DNA of 64,000 bases, taken from NCBI GenBank assembly GCA_008501825.1, contig QQUA01000006.1, forward strand, positions 248,001 to 312,000, given 5' to 3'. The position numbers and the translations under genes were made by a program. The DNA is from Planctomycetota bacterium. GTDB lineage: Bacteria > Planctomycetota > UBA1135. The notes under the pieces were generated by a model. The model had not been told where the DNA came from. It did not search any database and saw nothing but the letters and a program-made list of their open reading frames with translations. Position 1 is the first letter of the stretch. Each line of letters opens with the position of its first letter. Below are positions 8,143 to 15,580 of the stretch, piece by piece.

Positions 8143-9261
8143 TCAGCGGGTGACCTTTCCTTCCGAAAGGGATGGGTTCCAAGTTCGGATCGCAGCCAGC
8201 AGGCGTGAAAGCCCCTCTTCATGCACGGGACAACTGATGCGAATGCAATCTTGCAACTCGGTCTGCTTTGAAAAGCAGCGTATCGCGATGCCCTGCTTTT
8301 CCAGGTGACGAGTCAGGCTGTTGGCTTCGGTGAGGCGAGCGAACACAAAATTGGCCTGGCTCGGCCAAACTTCCGCCCCCTTTTGTCGCAGAAGCATTGC
8401 CAATTGCTCCCGTTCATACCGAACCCTTTCGACTCGTTGCGGCAGTTCCGCAGTTCCCTGCTCCCACCAAGCTTCGGCCAAGGCCAAAGAAGCAGAAGCC
8501 ACGTTGTATGGACTGCCGGCGGCCCTCAAGATGTCGATCAAATGCTTTGGCCCGAGTGCGTAACCCACCCGCAATCCGGCCAATCCCCAGGCTTTGGAAA
8601 AGCTCCGTACCACTACGGCGTTTTCCAAGGTCAACGCCGGTTCAGTTAAGTCCTGAGTTCCGAATTCGGCATAGGCTTGATCGACCAAGATCAAAGCCTG
8701 CGGCAAAGCCCGACTGATTTTCAACAAGTCTTCCGGACTTGCTTCCAAGCCGGTGGGATTGTTCGGAGAAACCAAGGCCACCAAGGCCGTGGCTTGAGTG
8801 GCTGAAGCCAGAATTTCCTCAGTGGGAAAGCCGCCTCTGAACCAGGGAATGGGGCGTACTCGGCCGCCGGCCAACCGAGCGTAAATTCGGAGCATCTCGA
8901 AACTGGGAACCGGACAAAGGAATTCACGGCCCGGCTCGAGAAAGGCGCGAAAACAACGATCGAGGGCTTCGTCCCCGCCGGCAGTCACGAACACCTGTTC
9001 CGGAGTTAGCCCGAAACTTGCCGCGATTTTGGTTTCCAGCCGGACGGAGGACGGATAGGACCGCAATTCATCCGACGTCAAGCGGGATCCGACCCGTTGC
9101 CAAAGACCAGGTTCCGGAGCGGCTCCCTCATTACCGTCTAAGTGCAAACTCACTTCTGCCGGTTTCTCTTGCCTCCGGTAAGCCTGCACACCCTGCAAAG
9201 CCGCCACAGGTTGGGGACCTGTCCATTCGGCTTGTCGCTGAGATTTGGAGGAGGATTTCAT
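8143..9261 (-). CDS. hisC: Histidinol-phosphate aminotransferase
   Basis: HisC is a class I/II PLP enzyme that transaminates imidazole acetol phosphate with glutamate to histidinol phosphate. The 372-residue protein has L-D-G-N-E near the start, V-S-P-N-N-P-T-G, V-D-Q-A-Y-A-E-F and the PLP-lysine block S-F-S-K-A-W-G-L-A-G-L-R-V-G-Y. The N-terminal 30 residues before the first conserved block are somewhat long and polar. ATG at 9261 overlaps the hisG stop by 4 bases. Position two in the operon is unusual compared with the enterobacterial G-D-C-B order. Confidence 0.94.
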   Translation of the reverse strand: MKSSSKSQRQAEWTGPQPVAALQGVQAYRRQEKPAEVSLHLDGNEGAAPEPGLWQRVGSRLTSDELRSYPSSVRLETKIAASFGLTPEQVFVTAGGDEALDRCFRAFLEPGREFLCPVPSFEMLRIYARLAGGRVRPIPWFRGGFPTEEILASATQATALVALVSPNNPTGLEASPEDLLKISRALPQALILVDQAYAEFGTQDLTEPALTLENAVVVRSFSKAWGLAGLRVGYALGPKHLIDILRAAGSPYNVASASLALAEAWWEQGTAELPQRVERVRYEREQLAMLLRQKGAEVWPSQANFVFARLTEANSLTRHLEKQGIAIRCFSKQTELQDCIRISCPVHEEGLSRLLAAIRTWNPSLSEGKVTR

Positions 9262-10133
9262 GGCACGATCTGAGCAAAGTTGCTGACCACCAAGTCGCTT
9301 CCGCCTTTGGCTTTCAGATCGGGAAGCAAGTCAGCCAAGCGATCTTTCGGAATGGCTGCTTTGACGGCGAAGCCGCCGCCTCGGGCCAAGGGAGCGATGG
9401 TGGGCTGACGCATGCAGGGCAAGACCTGCAAAACGCTCTCCAGGCGATCGTCGGAAACATTCAGCTCCAACATGACTCTAGTTCGCGCTTCCAGAACCGC
9501 TTTCAACAACAGGACGAAATCTTCAATCGCGGTTTTCTTTTTCGGATGCTGAAGAGCTTGAGGGTGGGCGTAAAGGCGAGTCGATGAAGTCATGAGCTCT
9601 TCGACGATTTCTAATCCGTTCGCCTCCAAAGTGGATCCAGTGGCGGTATTATCCACGATGCAGTCCGAATCTTCCGGAGGAAAAACTTCGGTAGCCCCCC
9701 GGCTTCGGACAAACTCAGCCTTCAAACTCCTGGTACGGATCCACTTCCGGGTCAATCTTTCATACTCTGAAGCCACCAAAAGCTTGGTATCGGGCAATTG
9801 CCCCTGGCGCAGAAGTTCCCGCGGCGCTGCGGCTACCACCCGAACCGGATCCAACCCGGTATCCAGCAGTTCGATCAGATTTCCATTTAGTTCCGCCGCC
9901 CAATCCGCTCCGGCGAAGCCAAGGTCGCGAGACCCGTGATGCAGCATCTCGATAATATTTTGCGGCTTCAATAACTTGACCTCGGCCCCCGGAAGGGAAA
10001 TCTTCGGCCGGTATTGCCGCGCACTGCTCTGCAGGCGAATTCCTGCGTCCGCCAACAGGCGGAAAACGCCTTCTTGCATTCGCCCTTTCGGCAAAGCAAT
10101 GCGAAGAAGAGATTGTTGGGTCTTCGGTGCCAT
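9258..10133 (-). CDS. hisG: ATP phosphoribosyltransferase, long form
   Basis: HisG catalyses the committed step of histidine synthesis, joining ATP and PRPP. At 291 residues it is the long, homohexameric form with a C-terminal ACT-like regulatory domain (about residues 210-291), so it should be feedback-inhibited by histidine without a HisZ partner. Visible motifs are R-I-A-L-P-K-G-R-M near the start and the phosphate loop D-N-T-A-T-G-S-T-L. It is the first structural gene of the operon. The His-rich leader peptide ORF lies 94 bases upstream and a strong hairpin 43 bases upstream. Confidence 0.96.
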   Translation of the reverse strand: MAPKTQQSLLRIALPKGRMQEGVFRLLADAGIRLQSSARQYRPKISLPGAEVKLLKPQNIIEMLHHGSRDLGFAGADWAAELNGNLIELLDTGLDPVRVVAAAPRELLRQGQLPDTKLLVASEYERLTRKWIRTRSLKAEFVRSRGATEVFPPEDSDCIVDNTATGSTLEANGLEIVEELMTSSTRLYAHPQALQHPKKKTAIEDFVLLLKAVLEARTRVMLELNVSDDRLESVLQVLPCMRQPTIAPLARGGGFAVKAAIPKDRLADLLPDLKAKGGSDLVVSNFAQIVP

Positions 10134-10176
10134 GATCCGGAGGCCCCATGCCGAACAGCTCGCCAGTAAACGAACC

Positions 10177-10197
10177 GCGCCGGCCTAGGGCCGGCGC
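10177..10197 (-). promoter_or_regulatory. Candidate his attenuator hairpin
   Basis: A perfect 9-bp inverted repeat, GCGCCGGCC / GGCCGGCGC with a 3-base loop, lies between the His-rich leader ORF and hisG. In hisG orientation it is followed by GGTTCGTTTAC, only a weak U-rich tail, so it may work as a leaky terminator or by another route. Its 5' arm could instead pair with GGGCC and GCCGG at 10261-10272, the codons right after the His run. That would give mutually exclusive structures of the attenuation type. The pairing is inferred by eye; no folding energy was computed. Confidence 0.6.
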
Positions 10198-10227
10198 TTG
10201 GGTTTGCAGTTTCGGAAGCTTGTTCGC

Positions 10228-10302
10228 TCAATCAGCCATGAAACCGACCATGCACCGGACCCGGCGGGCCCAGAGATGATGGTGGTGTCGGTGGCTCTGC
10301 AT
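10228..10302 (-). CDS. hisL: His-rich leader peptide of the his operon
   Basis: A 24-codon ORF (ATG at 10302, TGA at 10230-10228) begins M-Q-S-H-R-H-H-H-H-L-W, so five of residues 4-9 are histidine, coded by both CAC and CAT. It lies directly upstream of hisG on the same strand and has AAGG seven bases before the ATG. In enterobacteria, HisL peptides with His runs sense charged tRNA-His by ribosome stalling and control a downstream terminator. The layout here (His codons, then GC-rich pairing segments, then a hairpin, then hisG) matches that scheme. A chance CAC/CAT run is possible, but the position makes it unlikely. The ORF is too short for ordinary gene callers. Confidence 0.72.
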   Translation of the reverse strand: MQSHRHHHHLWARRVRCMVGFMAD

Positions 10303-10308
10303 GGCAAA

Positions 10309-10337
10309 ACCTTAGGTCGAAAAAAGCCGGCCGTCAA
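10309..10337 (-). promoter_or_regulatory. Possible his promoter
   Basis: On the minus strand TTGACG (10337-10332) is separated by 17 bases from TAAGGT (10314-10309). The -35 element is good and the -10 element poor. If used, transcription would start within a base or two of the hisL ATG, giving a leaderless leader peptide; the AAGG would then lie outside the transcript. A promoter further upstream within the end of the DUF885 gene is the alternative. Confidence 0.3.
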
Positions 10338-10339
10338 GT

Positions 10340-12031
10340 TCAGAATTCGGGATAAAACCGCCACCGGCTGGAACTCGGCGACGGCCATGGTAGGTCGCTC
10401 ATGGCCTGGCGAAGGATTTCAATCGGAATGGAATTTTCCTGCAACACCCTGTCGTGGAAAGCTTTTTCGCTCCAATCGCCGCTTTCCACCAGTTCTCGAT
10501 GGAGGGCTCTCAATTGCAAGCCGCCGAGCAAATAGGCACATTGATAGAGCGGGCCGTAACCTCCTTGAATGGAGCGGCGCACTTCCGCTTCGGCGTTGCG
10601 GGGTTCGTGTCCCACCGCTTTAACCAAAAAATCGACGCATTGCTCCGGCGACCAAAGTCCCAGGTGAAAGGAAAGAGAGAATTGGATCCGGGCACAACGG
10701 TGGGCACGCCAAAACAACATGCCGATTCGATCTTCCGGCGTTTGCGGGAAACCCAGCTCCCAAAGCCTCATTTCCCAATAAAGCGCCCAACCTTCTACCG
10801 AAAATGGAGTTGAATAGAGGCGCCGGTGTGGGTTCCAGCGCTGGCTCATGTACCCCTGCAGATGATGTCCGGGTATTAACTCATGATGGACCGTCGCCCG
10901 GGAGAAATGAATATTATTCCCTTTCATGGACATTAATTTGTCTTCATGATCCATACCGGCGGTTGGATAAGAAATAGAGATGACTTCCCCACCGGTAAAG
11001 TACGGACTGAACTTTTGCCTTTGCGGACTCATCATTTCCATCCGCCAAACCTGCTTCGCCAAATCGGGAATGGTCAGCAGGTCCCGACTTTCCAGAAAAT
11101 CCACGGCTTCGTCAGCCAGCATACGAATCAAGGCCGGTTGCTCCCCCGGTTCAACGTGGAGAGTTTTCACATGATCTTGCGCCGCCTTCCAATCGTCTCC
11201 GAAGCCTAGGGCTTGGGCCGCTTCCTTTCGTTGTCGCAAGCACCATTCCATCTCCTTTTCAGCAATTTGAATCAGCTCTTCCGGAGTGTAGGGAATCCAT
11301 TCGAAGGCCAGCTCTTCCAATAAAGCTTGGCGGCCGATGGGGTCGCCGACCAAGGCATCCTGATCCTTGGGATCCAAGCCACCGATTTCTTTTTCCAAGA
11401 AGTTTTCATAGTCCCGCAAAGCACCCTGAAAGGCTTCCCAAGGCTCTTGGCACCACCAAGTAAAGAGCGGGTGATAACCGGAACCGAATTGAAACCAGGA
11501 AGCCAAGGATCGGCGCAGGGAGGCGGTTTTTCGGGCAGCCCTCCGGGCAACGGCGGCACTGACTTCAGGTTTGTTTTTCTTAAGGTCCTTTTTGGCTTGC
11601 CGCAAACGATCCAAACTTTCATGCAAGATCGATGCGGAAGCTTCCGGGTCGGGAAGCTCTCGAAACCCGCGGGCTTCCAAAAGGGAAACCAGCGGCCCGG
11701 CGAAGGGAACCAAAGCGGCGACCTCTTCCTCTCGGCGGATCTCGGCCATCAAGGCGGCCTGGTCGTGCAAGATTTCATTCTTTAAAAGATGCCACTCCAC
11801 CTGCTCCGACCTGGAAAGATTGGAAAATTCCAAATTGTCGAGAGCTGCCAGCCAATCCTGCTGAAGAGATCGGGAGGCTGCCCTTCCCGCCGGGCTCCAG
11901 GGGAAACTCCACAATCTCCGCAGCGCAGCCCGGTCAGCTTGATAAGGCGCCGCCAATTGAGACGGCTGCAGGGCTTCGGCCAACTGAATCGGCTGACCGG
12001 CTTGGAGGCAAACCAGGAGGAGGGAGATCAT
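10340..12031 (-). CDS. DUF885 family zinc metallopeptidase-like protein
   Basis: This 563-residue protein belongs to the DUF885 family. It is mostly helical, with a zinc-protease-type H-E-L-I-P-G-H-H-L-Q motif around residue 380, and downstream the S-V-E-G-W-A-L-Y-W-E-M block in which the Glu is the likely third metal ligand. The short hydrophobic start M-I-S-L-L-L-V-C-L-Q-A-G could be an export signal, so a periplasmic peptidase is plausible. The substrate is unknown. The ATG at 12031 is preceded by open sequence without a clear ribosome site. The gene precedes the his leader region on the same strand, and a T6 run at 10,325-10,320 just after its stop may help end transcription. Confidence 0.82.
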   Translation of the reverse strand: MISLLLVCLQAGQPIQLAEALQPSQLAAPYQADRAALRRLWSFPWSPAGRAASRSLQQDWLAALDNLEFSNLSRSEQVEWHLLKNEILHDQAALMAEIRREEEVAALVPFAGPLVSLLEARGFRELPDPEASASILHESLDRLRQAKKDLKKNKPEVSAAVARRAARKTASLRRSLASWFQFGSGYHPLFTWWCQEPWEAFQGALRDYENFLEKEIGGLDPKDQDALVGDPIGRQALLEELAFEWIPYTPEELIQIAEKEMEWCLRQRKEAAQALGFGDDWKAAQDHVKTLHVEPGEQPALIRMLADEAVDFLESRDLLTIPDLAKQVWRMEMMSPQRQKFSPYFTGGEVISISYPTAGMDHEDKLMSMKGNNIHFSRATVHHELIPGHHLQGYMSQRWNPHRRLYSTPFSVEGWALYWEMRLWELGFPQTPEDRIGMLFWRAHRCARIQFSLSFHLGLWSPEQCVDFLVKAVGHEPRNAEAEVRRSIQGGYGPLYQCAYLLGGLQLRALHRELVESGDWSEKAFHDRVLQENSIPIEILRQAMSDLPWPSPSSSRWRFYPEF

Positions 12032-12098
12032 GCATTCTCAAAATAGCTGATTTCCCCTTCCACCGAAGAGCTTCAACCGACAAGATCGAATGGATCTC

Positions 12099-12356
12099 TT
12101 AGAATAAATCAAAAATACTTACCGACCACGACAGAAGAGCAAACGCAAGGGGCAAGCCAACCGCCCCGATAGCGGCAAAGATCAAACCAAATTGAAGTCC
12201 ACCGAATTTCCAGCCCAGGAGAAAGCCGCCAGTGGCTCCAATGAAAACTAGCCAGGGAAGAGCACGGCGCCAAAAACGGACCTCTTGCTTGGCTTCCTCC
12301 CCCATCTCGCGCAAGACTTCTTTAGCGAATGGTTCTCTTTGTTCGGAATCATCCAT
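12099..12356 (-). CDS. Small two-helix membrane protein
   Basis: This is an 85-residue protein with a charged N-terminal 30 residues followed by two hydrophobic helices (about residues 33-50 and 55-80), the first rich in glycine. Size and topology resemble AtpI/AtpZ-type proteins, but no ATP synthase genes are nearby and the resemblance is weak. It lies between scpA and the DUF885 gene on the same strand, 32 bases after scpA. The function is unknown. Confidence 0.55.
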   Translation of the reverse strand: MDDSEQREPFAKEVLREMGEEAKQEVRFWRRALPWLVFIGATGGFLLGWKFGGLQFGLIFAAIGAVGLPLAFALLSWSVSIFDLF

Positions 12357-12388
12357 GGCTTGTTTCTAGGCTTTCCGCAGCAATGATT

Positions 12389-13282
12389 TCACGCGCCCAA
12401 TAAATCATCCACTTCATGATCTTCGACTTCAGGCTGCTCGAAATCGGCATCGACTTCCTCAAGATTCACCTGCACGTCCTTAGAGACCCGACGGATGGCC
12501 ACGTCTCCAAAAGGCTCGGTCTGAGAAATATCGACCGCATGCTGTTTAGCCAGTTCCAGTACGGCAACCAAATAATAAGCAGCTTCAGCACGAGTGCCTT
12601 TGCCGCTGGCCACCAAGCGGCGCCAAGTCGTCTGATGCAGGTGCTGCATTTTTTGCCAGACTTCCTGAACGAAAGCCCGCAGCGGCCGGCCGATGTGGTG
12701 CACCTGATGAGGCCGGCTAAATCCGGTTTCGGCTTCCAGGCGGCGAAACGTTTGCAGCAAATCCCAAAGCGATAAATCGCTCAGATCGATGAGCTGGGCT
12801 TCTTCTTCTTCGACTTCTTCCCGGACGGCCCGGCCGCGCCAGCGACCGCCGGCGGGCAGCAAGCGGCGGCGATGCTCCCGCATTTCCGCCAGGCGATCCG
12901 AGGTTTCCCGAAGCGATTTGTAAACCAGCAATTGCTGGACAAGTTCTTCTCCGGGCTCGAACGGATCTTCTTCCGCCTCGATCTCTTCCCGGGGAAGAAG
13001 GCTTCGGCTCTTAATCGCCAACAAGGTGGCGGCCACGATCAAAAAATCGGCGGCCTCCTCGACGTCGACTTCCTTCAGGCCGCGGATGTATTGGCAATAG
13101 GCGTCGCAAACCTGAGCCAGGGAAACGACGTGAATCTCAAGTTCTTTTTCCCGGACCAACTGCAGCAGCAGGTCGAGGGGTCCATGAAATACCCGGTCCA
13201 AATGGACGGTAAATCCACCCTGGTCGCCCTCCTTCTGCGGCGGCGGCTTGGGTTGATCGTCCAAATCCACCCTTTCAATCAT
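12389..13282 (-). CDS. scpA: Segregation and condensation protein A
   Basis: ScpA is the kleisin subunit that bridges SMC heads and binds ScpB in the chromosome condensation complex. The 297-residue protein carries the family's N-terminal signature F-H-G-P-L-D-L-L-L-Q-L-V and E-A-A-D-F-L-I-V-A-A-T-L-L-A-I-K-S-R-S-L-L-P, followed by an acidic middle. The C-terminal winged-helix half is recognisable by size only. No scpB follows it here. Its ATG overlaps the stop of the upstream site-2 protease by 4 bases. The protein is longer than Bacillus ScpA because of acidic extensions at both ends. Confidence 0.9.
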   Translation of the reverse strand: MIERVDLDDQPKPPPQKEGDQGGFTVHLDRVFHGPLDLLLQLVREKELEIHVVSLAQVCDAYCQYIRGLKEVDVEEAADFLIVAATLLAIKSRSLLPREEIEAEEDPFEPGEELVQQLLVYKSLRETSDRLAEMREHRRRLLPAGGRWRGRAVREEVEEEEAQLIDLSDLSLWDLLQTFRRLEAETGFSRPHQVHHIGRPLRAFVQEVWQKMQHLHQTTWRRLVASGKGTRAEAAYYLVAVLELAKQHAVDISQTEPFGDVAIRRVSKDVQVNLEEVDADFEQPEVEDHEVDDLLGA

Positions 13283-13950
13283 CGCTTGCTGTTTAAGGCC
13301 ACGGTCAAGGCCTCCGTAATGTTAAAGGTTGAACCGAAGAAATTCAAAAGAGGCTCCAATACATAGACTTGGAAATAGAGGAAAAATGGAGTGAAGAAGA
13401 AAAGGCCCAGAATGATGAATAAGCCAAAACGCTCGACCTTGTGATACTGCTCTCGAGCCTGATCATTGAGGAAATATTGGACCACTCGAGACCCGTCCAA
13501 GGGAGGAATCGGAATCAAGTTGAACGATCCCAAAAAGACGTTAATCACGATTCCGAAGCTCAACACCATGGCGCCAGAAGAACGAACTTCATAGACCCCG
13601 AAGCGGAGCAAAAGGGCGAGCAGGGCGGCGCAAGCAGTGGCCAGAAGGAAATTGCTCACCGGGCCGGCGGCGCCGACCAAGGCCCAATGAAGCCACCGGT
13701 TTCTCAACCGGAAAAGATTCACGGGCACCGGTTTGGCCCCACCGAATATGACGTTGGAAGTCATAAAGGTGAGGAACGGCAACAGGATGGTCATAAAGGG
13801 ATCGATGTGTACCAGCGGATTCAACGTCATCCGCCCCATCGATTTGGCCGTAGGGTCTCCGAAGCGATCCGCCGCCCAGGCATGGGCGGCTTCGTGGGTG
13901 GTCAGGGAAAAAATTCCCAGCACAATGGCGGCGATGGTGACGAAATCCAT
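13279..13950 (-). CDS. Site-2 protease family membrane metallopeptidase (M50-like)
   Basis: The 223-residue protein has an M50/site-2 protease core: the zinc motif H-E-A-A-H-A-W near residue 19 inside the first membrane segment, and a later membrane segment with N-L-I-P-I-P-P-L-D-G-S-R that supplies the third ligand Asp. Four to five hydrophobic segments are present and no PDZ domain, as in the short rhomboid-neighbour type (YwhC-like) proteins often found next to scpA. It opens a minus-strand unit running through scpA and is divergent from kdsD. The substrate is unknown. Confidence 0.88.
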   Translation of the reverse strand: MDFVTIAAIVLGIFSLTTHEAAHAWAADRFGDPTAKSMGRMTLNPLVHIDPFMTILLPFLTFMTSNVIFGGAKPVPVNLFRLRNRWLHWALVGAAGPVSNFLLATACAALLALLLRFGVYEVRSSGAMVLSFGIVINVFLGSFNLIPIPPLDGSRVVQYFLNDQAREQYHKVERFGLFIILGLFFFTPFFLYFQVYVLEPLLNFFGSTFNITEALTVALNSKR

Positions 13951-14033
13951 GTTCCTGTCCCTGTCAGCGCCCGGGACGGCGCGCCTAGAATACGCACCCT
14001 GGCCGCTTTTCCTGAGAAATTAAGCCAAGGTCC

Positions 14034-15017
14034 ATGGCATTCCAACGCGAGCGCGCTCAAGCTCGGGGCCAAGAGGTCCTACGACTGGAGGCAAAGGCCA
14101 TTGAAACCCTTTCCGCCAGTCTCGGGGATTCCTTCCTGGAAGCCTGCGAATGGATCCTGGCCTGTCAGGGAAGGGTGGTCGTCACCGGAATGGGGAAGGC
14201 CGGCCTGATTGGCCAGAAGATCTCCGCCACCTTGGCCAGCACCGGCACGCCCAGCTTGTCCTTGCATCCGGCCGATGCCCTCCACGGCGACCTCGGCCGA
14301 GTCCGAGCCGAGGATTTGCTGCTGACCCTATCCAAAAGCGGCAAGACTCGGGAGTTGTTGCACCTGGTTCCTGCCGCCAAGGCCATAGGAGCAAAGGTTT
14401 TAGCCATAACCGAATCGAGCGAGAGCGCCCTTGCCCGGCACGCCGATCTGGTGATGGAATTGGGCCCACTGAGCGAAGCCTGCCCTCTAGGTTTGGCCCC
14501 CACCGTGACCACCACCGCCATGCTGGCCCTTGGAGACGCCCTGGCCATGGCGGTCCTCGAAGGACGAGAATTCACCCGCGAGGAATTCGCCGCCTTCCAC
14601 CCTGCCGGGGATCTCGGCCGTGAGCTCATGCAGGTGGTGGACATCATGCGGGGCCAAGAGGAACTTCCTCTTCTGGCCGAGGGGAGCCTGGTACGAGACG
14701 CCTTGAGCGTCATGACCGAAACTCCGGGACGTCCAGGGGCAGCTTTGGTGGTCAACGACCAAAAAGAACTGCAAGGCATCTTTACCGACGGCGATTTAAG
14801 AAGAATGTTGCAAAGCGGCGAGAGCCAGGCCTTGCTCGACCCGGTGGAGCGGCACATGGTTCGCAACCCCAGGGTTCTGGTCGAAGGGATGCTGGTCGGT
14901 GAGGCTCTGCGCTTGTTTCGACAAGCCCACGTAGACCAAATGCCGGTGGTGGCACAAGGCCGTCGCCGGGTGCTCGGCCTGGTAGACGTCCAAGACCTGC
15001 TTGAGGTGCGGATTTAG
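14034..15017 (+). CDS. kdsD: Arabinose-5-phosphate isomerase (KpsF/GutQ type)
   Basis: KdsD converts ribulose 5-phosphate to arabinose 5-phosphate, the first step towards KDO for lipopolysaccharide. The 327-residue protein has an N-terminal SIS domain (V-V-T-G-M-G-K-A-G, L-H-P-A-D-A-L-H-G-D-L-G, S-K-S-G-K-T) and two C-terminal CBS repeats (about residues 205-325). The HPADALHGDLG block carries the conserved His residues of API enzymes. It begins a plus-strand unit with kdsC, an LptC-like gene and lptD, consistent with an LPS role rather than sugar-alcohol metabolism. A TAGAAT hexamer at 13986-13991 may be a -10 element, but no clear -35 accompanies it. Confidence 0.93.
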   Translation: MAFQRERAQARGQEVLRLEAKAIETLSASLGDSFLEACEWILACQGRVVVTGMGKAGLIGQKISATLASTGTPSLSLHPADALHGDLGRVRAEDLLLTLSKSGKTRELLHLVPAAKAIGAKVLAITESSESALARHADLVMELGPLSEACPLGLAPTVTTTAMLALGDALAMAVLEGREFTREEFAAFHPAGDLGRELMQVVDIMRGQEELPLLAEGSLVRDALSVMTETPGRPGAALVVNDQKELQGIFTDGDLRRMLQSGESQALLDPVERHMVRNPRVLVEGMLVGEALRLFRQAHVDQMPVVAQGRRRVLGLVDVQDLLEVRI

Positions 15018-15034
15018 GCCGCAGAAGGTTGTCG

Positions 15035-15580
15035 TTGAATTCTCCCCTCCCTGCCCCCCTCGTGGCTCTTGCCAGTCGCATTGAACTACTGATCACCGAT
15101 GTGGATGGCGTCTGGACCGACGGCGGGGTCACTCTGCACAGCGATGGATCAGAAAGCGTAACCTTTTGTGTATTGGACGGTTACGGTGTCCGACAGATCC
15201 AGAGGGCTGGCCTGGAGGTGGTGATCGTCAGCGGCCGAAAGAACTTGCCGCTGGAACATCGGGCCAAAATCCTGGATATTCAGGAATTACACATGGGGGT
15301 GGCAGACAAAGGTCCGGTGGTGGAAGCCATCCTGCAAAAGCGGGATTTGTCGGCGGAAGCCGTGGCGGTGGTCGGCGACGACTTACCGGATCTGCCGATG
15401 TTCGACCGTTGCGGACTCTGCTTCGCACCAGCCAACGCGGTGCAGGAAGTCCAGAACCGGGCCCACTACGTCACCCAAAGGCGAGGTGGTGAAGGCGCCC
15501 TCCGGGAAATTTGCGACCTCCTTCTTTTGGCCCGCCGCAACGGAGGGGCCACCACGCCGCCGGTTTCGACCCCATGGTGA
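15035..15580 (+). CDS. kdsC: 3-deoxy-D-manno-octulosonate 8-phosphate phosphatase
   Basis: KdsC is a HAD phosphatase that releases KDO from KDO-8-phosphate. Visible HAD motifs are D-V-D-G-V-W-T-D-G-G-V (nucleophile Asp), V-S-G-R-K and V-G-D-D-L-P-D-L-P-M-F. It lacks a cap domain, as expected for KdsC, and is about 181 residues long. I take the TTG at 15035, which has AGAAGG six bases upstream; the TTG at 15029 abuts that site. Its stop region overlaps the start of the next gene. Paired with kdsD, it supports KDO synthesis in this organism; the intervening KDO-8-P synthase is not here. Confidence 0.92.
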   Translation: MNSPLPAPLVALASRIELLITDVDGVWTDGGVTLHSDGSESVTFCVLDGYGVRQIQRAGLEVVIVSGRKNLPLEHRAKILDIQELHMGVADKGPVVEAILQKRDLSAEAVAVVGDDLPDLPMFDRCGLCFAPANAVQEVQNRAHYVTQRRGGEGALREICDLLLLARRNGGATTPPVSTPW

